Source of the DNA: Bacillota bacterium
Lineage (GTDB): Bacteria > Bacillota > Bacilli > Alicyclobacillales > SLC66
Direction of reading: 5' to 3'
DNA length: 5,238 bases
NCBI GenBank assembly: GCA_021820825.1
Contig: JAKADD010000217.1
Coordinates: 1-5,238 of the forward strand
Part shown: in pieces, positions 1-5,238 of the stretch
How the letters are laid out: every line of letters starts with the position of its first letter
Numbering within the stretch: the first letter of the stretch is position 1
The notes under the pieces: model-generated
What the model was told of the DNA's origin: nothing
Database searches by the model: none
What the model saw: the letters and a program-made list of their open reading frames with translations, nothing else
Position numbers and translations under genes: made by a program

Positions 1-615
1 GCGCGAAGCGATGGCAAGCGCCACATTGGTTAAAAATACGGCCATGGTGATTGGCGCCGCCAATTGAACGCCCAATACAAACACGGTCACAAGCGCCTGC
101 AAAAACACGTCGGCCACTGAAGCGCCAAATACGGCCGCGCCCAGATGCACATAGTGATAGCTCTGGAGGACAGCGAGCAAAATGCTGTATTGGCCCCCTA
201 TATTTAAAAAGAACAGAGCGAACAACGTATACCAGAAGCTGGATATCAATCCCGTGGGAGCCCCGAACCCTGGATTCACGACGGATGCGATGGAGTAACC
301 GATCTGCAAGTCAAGCATTCCCCCAGCAAACTGAACCGCCGCAAAAATGAAACCTGCGATGAGACCAATGGCGATACCCGTCAGCGACTCCATGACAAGG
401 CTGGTGATAAACCACCCCAGCGTAAAAGCGACGTGCCGCCCCGCCAATTGCGTCAGCGACGAGGCCGAATAGACAATGAGTGCAAGATAAAACGCCAAAC
501 CAATCTTGAACATGGCTGGCACCTGCGCGCTTCCAAACAGGGGGGCCGTGGACATCACACCCAGGCAGCGCACAAAGACAAGTAAAAAAACCAGCAGGGC
601 AGGCGTGATTGTCAT
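1..615 (-). CDS. fliR: Flagellar export gate protein FliR, 3' end outside window
   Basis: FliR is an integral inner-membrane part of the flagellar type III export gate. It forms the pore-like core with FliP and FliQ. I translated the frame by hand: it starts MTITPALLVF at the ATG 615-613 and stays open for 205 codons to the window edge, so about 50 C-terminal residues of a usual ~255-260 are missing. It is very hydrophobic, with several membrane segments. Family-typical elements are Arg16 in the first helix, APLFG (24-28), a VP pair (32-33), E76 followed by G80 and G84, GGMLDLQIG (98-106), the NP at 114-115, and LNIGGQYSILLAVLQSY (137-153). The start lies 3 nt after the fliQ stop, in the same frame, with only a weak ribosome site, so translation is probably coupled to fliQ. 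The frame shows no disruption. flhB is the expected next gene. Confidence 0.95.
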   Translation of the reverse strand, partial: MTITPALLVFLLVFVRCLGVMSTAPLFGSAQVPAMFKIGLAFYLALIVYSASSLTQLAGRHVAFTLGWFITSLVMESLTGIAIGLIAGFIFAAVQFAGGMLDLQIGYSIASVVNPGFGAPTGLISSFWYTLFALFFLNIGGQYSILLAVLQSYHYVHLGAAVFGASVADVFLQALVTVFVLGVQLAAPITMAVFLTNVALAIASR

Positions 616-618
616 CGC

Positions 619-888
619 CTAACGGATAAAATTCTGCAGGTTGCCCAGTATATTGACCGTGAACGCCATGATCTGCTGCAACATCCAGGGTCCTGTAAGA
701 GCAAGGATGATTCCCACGATTGCAATTTTCGGGATAAACGACAGTGTCTGTTCCTGGATCTGTGTTGTCGCCTGAAAAACGCTTACGATCAAGCCGACAA
801 GCAAGCCCGCCACCAGCAGCGGTCCTGCCAGTTCAAGCACCAGAAGCATGACGCTCTGACCAAGTCCAATCACAAAGTTGCCGTTCAT
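619..888 (-). CDS. fliQ: Flagellar export gate protein FliQ
   Basis: FliQ is a small inner-membrane subunit of the flagellar type III export gate that wraps around the FliP/FliR core. From the ATG at 888 the protein has 89 residues, the usual family length. It has two membrane helices, about residues 14-36 and 52-74. Between them is the diagnostic stretch FQATTQIQEQTLSFIPK (38-54), followed by GPW (66-68); both closely resemble B. subtilis FliQ. An in-frame ATG two codons upstream (894-892) would add MV, but it lies only 1 nt from the AAGGAG site, whereas the ATG at 888 is 7 nt away and gives the canonical N-terminus MNGNF. I therefore use 888. The gene follows fliP after a 47-nt gap and is followed 3 nt later by fliR. 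Confidence 0.96.
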   Translation of the reverse strand: MNGNFVIGLGQSVMLLVLELAGPLLVAGLLVGLIVSVFQATTQIQEQTLSFIPKIAIVGIILALTGPWMLQQIMAFTVNILGNLQNFIR

Positions 889-895
889 AACCATT

Positions 896-901
896 CTCCT
901 T
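896..901 (-). promoter_or_regulatory. Ribosome binding site of fliQ
   Basis: AAGGAG on the minus strand is a strong Shine-Dalgarno match. It ends 1 nt before the ATG at 894 and 7 nt before the ATG at 888. Normal spacing is about 5-9 nt, which favours the second ATG as the true fliQ start. Confidence 0.85.
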
Positions 902-935
902 CGTTAGCCGCTTAATCCCATCGCGGAGAACCCCT

Positions 936-1700
936 TTAGTGAAATCCGGCCAACAGAGACTTGACAACCAGATACCAGCCGTCAACCATGACAAACAGCA
1001 GCAGCTTGAACGGCAGGGAGATCAGCACAGGCGGCAACATCATCATACCCATGGACATCAGCGTCGTGGCCACCACCAAGTCAATGATCAGAAAAGGAAT
1101 ATAGATCATGAACCCGATCTGGAACGCCGTCTGCAGTTCACTGATGGCAAATGCAGGAACCAGCGTTGTCAGAGGCAGTTGCGTAAGCGATGCCGGCGTC
1201 TTCTCATGGCGATAGGCCAAAAACAGATTTACATCCTGAATGCGGGTCTGCTTCGCCATGAACTCCTTAAATGGCAGTTCTGCCTGGTCAATCGCAACCG
1301 TCTGCCCGATTTTGCCCGCAAGGTAGGGTTGCAACGCATTGTGATTGACAGCGTTCAGAGTCGGGCTCATGACAAAGAGAGTCAGGAAGAGGGCGAGCCC
1401 CACAAGAATCTGGTTGGGAGGCGACTGTTGCAGCGACAGGGCGCTGCGCACAAACGAAAGGACAACCACGATTCGTGTGAAGGCGGTCATCATGATCAGG
1501 ATAGCAGGAGCGAGACTGAGCACTGTAAGAAGAACGATAATCTGTACAGCGCTGACCACTCCCTGCGCACCACCCGCAGGCGTGATCGCGAAGGACACCG
1601 CAGGGAGTGCGCTCCCAGTACTGGCAAATGCCATTCCTTGCCACAACTCCAGCGCCAGCAGAAAAGAGAGCGGCGCGATGCGAAACAGCTTCCCCTTCAT
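936..1700 (-). CDS. fliP: Flagellar export gate protein FliP
   Basis: FliP is the main core subunit of the flagellar type III export gate in the inner membrane; five copies assemble with FliQ and FliR, helped by FliO. The 254-residue product begins with a probable cleavable signal peptide: basic N-terminus MKGKLFR, a hydrophobic stretch, and AFA at 24-26 followed by Ser, as is common in FliP. The conserved core includes LSFVRSALSLQQSPPNQ (81-97) and the FliP family signature PAFAISELQTAFQIGF (182-197). The methionine run MMM (219-221) followed by LPP matches the pore-closing methionine gasket described for Salmonella FliP. The length is normal (about 220-255 in the family). The ATG sits in an ATGA overlap with the fliO stop, and upstream there is only a weak purine run (GGGCG, about 6 nt away), so it is probably translated by coupling from fliO. 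Confidence 0.97.
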   Translation of the reverse strand: MKGKLFRIAPLSFLLALELWQGMAFASTGSALPAVSFAITPAGGAQGVVSAVQIIVLLTVLSLAPAILIMMTAFTRIVVVLSFVRSALSLQQSPPNQILVGLALFLTLFVMSPTLNAVNHNALQPYLAGKIGQTVAIDQAELPFKEFMAKQTRIQDVNLFLAYRHEKTPASLTQLPLTTLVPAFAISELQTAFQIGFMIYIPFLIIDLVVATTLMSMGMMMLPPVLISLPFKLLLFVMVDGWYLVVKSLLAGFH

Positions 1701-2206
1701 AATGAACGCCCATTCCTGTCCGAACCGCCGTCTTCAGCACTGACTTCCTGACCATCCTCGGTCGCTTCCCGAACCACCTGCTGCCGCCTGTTTTTTAAAG
1801 TCTCCAGTCGGTCAAACAGCTGATTCTCGAACGTCAGTCCGTCATCTTGAGACGTGAATTTCTTCCTGCGCAGTGAGAACAGCCAACTGAAGGCCGGCTT
1901 TACCAAGGCAAGCGCATCGTCATCCCCGTCGCCGCGCAACATCCGCTCTGCCAAATCCGGATCATCGAAACGCGCCACACATTCCACATGCGAACCTACT
2001 CCAAGCAACAGCACAGTCTTGCCGTCCACAACGACGATCTGCAAACTTTTGTGTTGACCAAGCGATGTGGCGGTCGTAATACGCACCAGACGATGGGAGC
2101 CGAATCCTGCGGCCCTTCTGCCAAGCAGTCGAATCGAAACATAAGCGAGAACACAGATGAGCAAGAGGCTGACGATGAGATCAAACACGCTGGCGGCTCC
2201 ATTCAT
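1697..2206 (-). CDS. fliO: Flagellar biosynthesis protein FliO (FliZ in Bacillus)
   Basis: FliO is a bitopic membrane protein that helps assemble the FliP ring of the export gate. The 169-residue product has one membrane segment near its start (about residues 7-29) followed by the basic RRAAGF. The small conserved FliO domain follows (about 40-80), including SLGQHKSLQIVVVDGK and LLLGVGSHVE. The tail (about 110-169) is cytoplasmic and highly charged, and probably flexible or helical. It starts almost directly at the membrane helix, so unlike the longer B. subtilis FliZ it has no signal peptide or extracytoplasmic N-terminal part. It lies between cheY (3-nt gap, same frame) and fliP (4-nt overlap), the usual position. 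Its sequence is weakly conserved, as normal for this family, so the call rests on the LGVG-type domain, topology and context. Confidence 0.9.
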   Translation of the reverse strand: MNGAASVFDLIVSLLLICVLAYVSIRLLGRRAAGFGSHRLVRITTATSLGQHKSLQIVVVDGKTVLLLGVGSHVECVARFDDPDLAERMLRGDGDDDALALVKPAFSWLFSLRRKKFTSQDDGLTFENQLFDRLETLKNRRQQVVREATEDGQEVSAEDGGSDRNGRSL

Positions 2207-2209
2207 ACG

Positions 2210-2572
2210 CTATCCCAACGCCTTGCGAATCGCTTCGACAACACGGTCCGCCTGAAACGGCTTGACGATAAAGTCCCGCGCGCCAGCCTGAATCGCATCG
2301 ATGACCATTGCCTGCTGACCCATGGCCGAACACATGATGATTTTTGCCGACGAGTCCATTGAACGGATTTCCTTGAGCGCCTGGATGCCATCCATTTCGG
2401 GCATCGTGATGTCCATTGTGATCAGATCCGGCTTCAGCTCTCGAAACCTGTCAAGCGCCTGCAACCCATCGCTTGCTTCCCCAATCACCTCATACCCATT
2501 CTTGATCAGAATCTCCTTGATCATCATGCGCATGAACGCTGCGTCGTCGACGACCAATATGCGGTGTGCCAA
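2210..2572 (-). CDS. cheY: Chemotaxis response regulator CheY (TTG start)
   Basis: CheY is the diffusible chemotaxis response regulator. CheA phosphorylates it and it then binds the flagellar switch (FliM/FliY) to bias rotation. From the TTG at 2572 the protein is MAHRILVVDD..., 120 residues. It is a single receiver domain with acidic residues D9/D10, phospho-acceptor D54 in ITMDITMPEMDG, Ser82 in MCSAMGQQ, and K104 in FIVKPFQADR. It closely resembles B. subtilis CheY, which also starts MAHRIL and has 120 residues. An ATG two codons upstream (2578) would add MT and make the TTG Leu3, but it is only 1 nt from the AAAGGAG site; the TTG is 7 nt away. A still longer reading from 2644 would run into fliY and is not supported. 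There is no output domain. It lies between its phosphatase gene fliY and fliO. Confidence 0.95.
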   Translation of the reverse strand: MAHRILVVDDAAFMRMMIKEILIKNGYEVIGEASDGLQALDRFRELKPDLITMDITMPEMDGIQALKEIRSMDSSAKIIMCSAMGQQAMVIDAIQAGARDFIVKPFQADRVVEAIRKALG

Positions 2573-2579
2573 TGTCATT

Positions 2580-2586
2580 CTCCTTT
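2580..2586 (-). promoter_or_regulatory. Ribosome binding site of cheY
   Basis: AAAGGAG on the minus strand is 1 nt before the ATG at 2578 and 7 nt before the TTG at 2572. The spacing supports initiation at TTG, which yields the MAHRIL start seen in B. subtilis CheY. Confidence 0.85.
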
Positions 2587-2624
2587 GCCTGCGAGTGTAA
2601 AAGGCGCCGTTCCCATCGCTTGAG

Positions 2625-3830
2625 TCACTGCAGCCGTTTGACACGCTCCGCCGGGCTCAAAATGTCGGTGACCCGAACGCCAAAATTTTCATCAATCACG
2701 ACCACCTCACCCCGCGCGATCAGTTTATTGTTGACGAGAATGTCAACAGGCTCACCCGCCAGTTTGTCAAGTTCCAGAATCGCCCCTGGAGCGAGGTTTA
2801 AAATATCCCGGATGAGACGCTTTGCCCGCCCAAGCTCCACCGTCACAGACAGTGGAATGTCAAGCAGAAGGTCAAGGTTCTGTCCATTTTTTTGCGCCGA
2901 TCCGACCTCGTCAAACGCCGAAAACACCGCCCGTTCCACAACTGGTTCCGGCGTGTCCGACTGACCATACACCGCGCCGGCAGTGTGGTCGGTGAAGGCG
3001 TTCGAACCTGCGTACGCGGTCGCCGCCCTGTTGGCGGCAATCTGCAAATGGGGATCGGAAACAGTCTTCTCCCGCTTCGTGACCGGGTCTGCCAGAGCGC
3101 CGTTTGCGCCGTTTTTCACTTGCACAGGAGCGGCCGCGCCGACGGCGTCCGTTCCCTCCTGTCCGTCCGTTCCAACCAGGATCGCGACCAGCGACTGCGC
3201 AAATGCCAGCGGGTACAGTTGCATGATGTGAGAATCGATCACATCGCCGACCTGAAGATGAAACGAAACCTTGACAAGAATGTCAGACTGTGATTGCAGC
3301 AGGTCGTCCACCTCTTCAGCCAAGTCAACGACACGCACCGTAGGAGGAGAGATGTTTATGGTTCGATTGACCATCGTCGACATCGAGGTGGCGGCCGACC
3401 CCATCATCTGGTTCATCGCCTCGGCAACCGCGCTCAGGTGCAGATCATTGAGATCCACCGCAGGGGAGGTGCCATCGCCGCCCAGCATCAGATCCGCAAT
3501 AATCCGCGCGTCAACGACGTGAATCGCCAGCACATTGCTTCCTTCCAGCCCATGCGTATATAAAACGTGGGCAACCACATGAGGGATGGGGAAATCTTTT
3601 GACACATCATCCCTGTGCAACAGCGACACTTCCGGTGTGGTGATGACCACCCTCTGTCGCAACAGCGTGGACAGTGTGGTTGCAGCCGTACCAAAACAGA
3701 TGTTTCCGATTTCCCCCAAAGCGTCGCGATCAAACAGCGACAGATAATCATCGGGATTCAGTGCCTGACGGCCCTGTCCATCAGCCATGAGCGCATTGAT
3801 CTCCTCCGTGGACAAAAAGTCCTTATTCAA
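2625..3830 (-). CDS. fliY: Flagellar switch protein and CheY-P phosphatase FliY
   Basis: FliY is a C-ring component of Gram-positive flagella that combines a CheC-like CheY-P phosphatase with a FliN-type domain. The 401-residue product has three parts. First is an N-terminal peptide LSTEEINALM (6-15), resembling the CheY-P binding peptide of FliM. Next is a CheC-like domain (about 30-215) with two complete active-site motifs of the form D/S-x3-E-x2-N-x22-P: D36/E40/N43/P66 and S133/E137/N140/P163. Last, after a low-complexity Ala/Gly/Asp-rich linker (about 221-316), is a FliN/SpoA domain (about 319-398) with LDIPLSVTVELGRAK and GEVVVIDENFGVRVTDI. It is slightly longer than B. subtilis FliY (378), mostly because of the linker. 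The start is a TTG inside the end of fliM (8-nt overlap). The next in-frame ATG (residue 15) would remove the conserved peptide, so TTG is preferred. It should dephosphorylate CheY-P at the motor. Confidence 0.96.
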   Translation of the reverse strand: MNKDFLSTEEINALMADGQGRQALNPDDYLSLFDRDALGEIGNICFGTAATTLSTLLRQRVVITTPEVSLLHRDDVSKDFPIPHVVAHVLYTHGLEGSNVLAIHVVDARIIADLMLGGDGTSPAVDLNDLHLSAVAEAMNQMMGSAATSMSTMVNRTINISPPTVRVVDLAEEVDDLLQSQSDILVKVSFHLQVGDVIDSHIMQLYPLAFAQSLVAILVGTDGQEGTDAVGAAAPVQVKNGANGALADPVTKREKTVSDPHLQIAANRAATAYAGSNAFTDHTAGAVYGQSDTPEPVVERAVFSAFDEVGSAQKNGQNLDLLLDIPLSVTVELGRAKRLIRDILNLAPGAILELDKLAGEPVDILVNNKLIARGEVVVIDENFGVRVTDILSPAERVKRLQ

Positions 3831-4821
3831 CCTCTACACCTTCTTCCACCATCCGCGAGATCTTGAGTGCGTAACGCCCTCGCGTAGTGCCTGGAAAACC
3901 CCAATACTTCGGTTCTTCCCCCACGCGAATGGTGAGCGGTCGATCAATCGGCTGATCGAGAGCGATGACATCGCCTGCCTTCAGGCCGAGGAACTCATCC
4001 ACGCGAATGGAGGTGTGTCCGATCTCCGCCTTCAGCCCGATTTCGACGCTCCCCATGTGCACAGACAGCAGTCTCGACTGTGCGGAAGCGTCCACGCCGT
4101 CTCTCTGCGGCGTGGCAAACGCAAAGCGGTTGCTGAGCCTTGGCATGACTGTTTCAAGCACAACGTGAGGCATGCACAGATTGATCAGACCGGAGACTGG
4201 ACCGATGGAAACAGCTAGTGAAACAACAAGGACAACATCATTTTGGTTGGCAATTTGTATAAACTGCGGATTGATTTCGAGACCATCGTAAGTAAATTGC
4301 AGATCGGCGATCCCGGCCCAAGCGGCGCTCAGCGAGGGCAGCGAACGCGCAAACAGCCGCTCCATGACAAGAATGTCGATATCCGTGAAGCGGTGCTCCA
4401 CATCGATTTTGTGACCCAAACCGCCCAGCAGCCGATCGAGCATCGCAGACGCTACGTTGTTCCCCATTTCAACCAAAAACTTTCCTCCGAGTGTTTTTAC
4501 ATCAATGACATGCAGCACGGTCACTTCTGGTATCGATCGCACGAATTCCTCGTAAGGAACCTGATCCACAGAGGCGATCAGCACCTGCACAACAGTTCGC
4601 GCCTGCACTGAAAGGTACGTGGCGAGCAATCGTGAATAGAGTTCGTGAATGCGCGAGATTGTACGCAAATGCTCCTTCGAGAATCGCATGGCGCGCTTGA
4701 AGTCATACGGTCTGATGCGTGAGGCGCCGTCTTCCCGGCGGATATCTTCGGCCGATACTTCGCCGGAGCTGAGCGCTGTCAGAAGTGCGTCAATCTCGCC
4801 CTGCGACAATATATCAGGCAT
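3823..4821 (-). CDS. fliM: Flagellar motor switch protein FliM
   Basis: FliM forms the middle of the C-ring, joining FliG to the FliN-type domain of FliY and receiving CheY-P. The 332-residue product has the length of B. subtilis FliM. It starts with the CheY-P binding peptide ILSQGEIDALL (4-14). Next comes the YDFKRAMRFSKEHLRTISRIHELYSRLL region (39-66), with KRA as in Bacillus. The CheC-like middle domain carries GGLG (133-136), the GGxG motif known to contact FliG, and VNPQF-type residues at INPQF (183-187). The C-terminal SpoA domain (about 250-325) ends with VGEEPKYWGFPG (300-311). As expected for FliM, the middle domain has no CheC phosphatase E-x2-N motif at the equivalent positions. 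It starts with an ATG 12 nt after fliL and its 3' end overlaps fliY by 8 nt. Confidence 0.97.
   Translation of the reverse strand: MPDILSQGEIDALLTALSSGEVSAEDIRREDGASRIRPYDFKRAMRFSKEHLRTISRIHELYSRLLATYLSVQARTVVQVLIASVDQVPYEEFVRSIPEVTVLHVIDVKTLGGKFLVEMGNNVASAMLDRLLGGLGHKIDVEHRFTDIDILVMERLFARSLPSLSAAWAGIADLQFTYDGLEINPQFIQIANQNDVVLVVSLAVSIGPVSGLINLCMPHVVLETVMPRLSNRFAFATPQRDGVDASAQSRLLSVHMGSVEIGLKAEIGHTSIRVDEFLGLKAGDVIALDQPIDRPLTIRVGEEPKYWGFPGTTRGRYALKISRMVEEGVEVE
3837..3842 (-). promoter_or_regulatory. Ribosome binding site of fliY inside fliM
   Basis: AAGGTG on the minus strand, one mismatch from AAGGAG, lies 6 nt before the TTG start at 3830 and within the last codons of fliM. Together with the 8-nt overlap it indicates coupled translation of fliM and fliY. 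Confidence 0.65.
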
Positions 4822-4829
4822 GTTTCACT

Positions 4830-4835
4830 CTCCTC
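4830..4835 (-). promoter_or_regulatory. Ribosome binding site of fliM
   Basis: GAGGAG on the minus strand lies 8 nt before the ATG at 4821 and overlaps the TGA stop of fliL (4836-4834). Ribosomes ending on fliL would therefore be placed on the fliM start site. Confidence 0.8.
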
Positions 4836-5238
4836 ATTGCACGATCAGGGAATCAATATAAACTTCCGTTATTTTCCCAGAAACCAGAAACGAATTGACA
4901 CGCTTCATAACCTGTTGCTTGATGAGTTCACGACCGCCCGGCATCATGATCTGCGTCGAAGAGAGATTATGAAGCACTCCAATGACCGCGTCTTCCACTT
5001 GCGCCTGACGTTCCGTGAGTTCCGTTGCGACGGCTCCGTTTGGCGCCTGCAGCGTCAACTGGATCTGAATGACGCTGCTCCCCTGCAGGTTGGTAGTGAT
5101 CTGGCTCATGGCGTACTGCCACGATTGCAGCGCAGCTGCAGACGGCGGTTGATGCGATTGCGGTTTTATCACAAACTGGTATACGAGCGCGCCTCCGATA
5201 ACCACCACTGCCAGAACCCCAATAATAATGAGTGAAAC
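4834..5238 (-). CDS. fliL: Flagellar basal body protein FliL, 5' end outside window
   Basis: FliL is a single-pass membrane protein that sits around the stator units at the flagellar base and affects torque or stator function. The frame is open to the window edge with 134 codons present, against about 140 in B. subtilis FliL, so only a few N-terminal residues seem to be missing. The visible part begins with a membrane helix (about the first 24 residues, rich in Ile, Val and Gly), followed by a Pro/Ala linker and the extracytoplasmic FliL domain. The C-terminal pattern fits the family: VEDAVIGVLHNLSSTQIMM, then GRELIKQQVMKRVNSFL, ending ITEVYIDSLIVQ, where homologs usually read VYFTxFVIQ. The GTG at 5208 would start inside the membrane helix and is unlikely to be the true start. 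Position directly upstream of fliM supports the call. Confidence 0.9.
   Translation of the reverse strand, partial: VSLIIIGVLAVVVIGGALVYQFVIKPQSHQPPSAAALQSWQYAMSQITTNLQGSSVIQIQLTLQAPNGAVATELTERQAQVEDAVIGVLHNLSSTQIMMPGGRELIKQQVMKRVNSFLVSGKITEVYIDSLIVQ

Noticed and set aside
902..930. Possible hairpin (CCGC...GCGG) in the fliP-fliQ gap as a terminator
   Set aside because: The stem is only 4 bp with an 11-nt loop and no U tract, and termination there would cut off fliQ and fliR.
939..1751. 270-codon plus-strand open frame antisense to fliP, longer than fliP itself
   Set aside because: It mirrors a highly conserved FliP, is rich in Gln, Arg and His in the way typical of antisense shadows, shows no domain or motif, and spans the fliP/fliO boundary.
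1288..1755. 155-codon minus-strand frame overlapping fliO and fliP
   Set aside because: It is a frame shadow of the two conserved genes; its Cys- and Arg-rich composition has no family resemblance.
2587..2611. GGCGCC palindrome followed by TTTT in the fliY-cheY gap as a terminator
   Set aside because: A 6-nt palindrome without a loop cannot form a stable hairpin, and the T run is only four; the genes on both sides belong to one operon.
2573..2644. N-terminal extension of cheY to a start at 2644
   Set aside because: The extension (MSNGCSDSSDG...) overlaps the fliY end, has no ribosome site, and receiver domains of this type begin at MAHRIL.
2892..3293. Plus-strand frame antisense to the FliY linker
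   Set aside because: It arises opposite low-complexity Ala/Gly coding sequence, is Arg-rich, and lacks any recognisable domain.
4837..5235. Plus-strand 132-codon frame antisense to fliL
   Set aside because: No ribosome site or motif; fliL on the other strand has a clear family pattern and operon context.
4822..5238. Nine-base inverted match (GTTTCACTC at 4822-4830 and on the minus strand at 5238-5230)
   Set aside because: A single 9-mer match over about 400 bases, lying in a ribosome-site spacer and in fliL coding sequence, is expected by chance and has no flanking similarity.

Overview
The window is a stretch of a flagellar and chemotaxis gene cluster, read entirely on the minus strand. 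In transcription order it holds fliL (5' end cut by the window), fliM, fliY, cheY, fliO (called fliZ in Bacillus), fliP, fliQ and fliR (3' end cut). This is the order of the central part of the Bacillus subtilis fla/che operon. FliY (a CheC-like phosphatase fused to a FliN domain), the B. subtilis type of CheY and the Shine-Dalgarno sites close to AAGGAGG all point to a motile Gram-positive bacterium of the Bacilli. Base composition is roughly half G+C by eye, higher than B. subtilis, so a moderate-GC relative is plausible. I cannot name the genus from the sequence.

Right to left: positions 5238-4834 encode the basal-body membrane protein FliL. Positions 4821-2625 encode the switch/C-ring proteins FliM and FliY. 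Positions 2572-2210 encode CheY, the phosphorylated signal that acts on that switch. Positions 2206-1 encode membrane parts of the flagellar type III export gate: FliO (assembly factor), FliP, FliQ and FliR. The next genes beyond position 1 would be expected to be flhB and flhA.

Packing is very tight. fliM/fliY overlap by 8 nt and fliO/fliP by 4 nt (ATGA). fliQ/fliR and cheY/fliO are both joined by an in-frame TAG-NNN-ATG. The only gaps above 40 nt lie before cheY (52 nt) and fliQ (47 nt). I see no terminator, promoter, RNA gene, mobile element, repeat array or CRISPR, and no gene-free stretch of 300 bases. Everything fits a single co-transcribed, translationally coupled unit whose promoter lies outside the window.

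I found no undescribed system. The points most worth a second look are start-codon choices (cheY from TTG, fliQ from its second ATG, fliY from TTG), the in-frame stop/start junctions, and a short motif shared by the two intergenic gaps.
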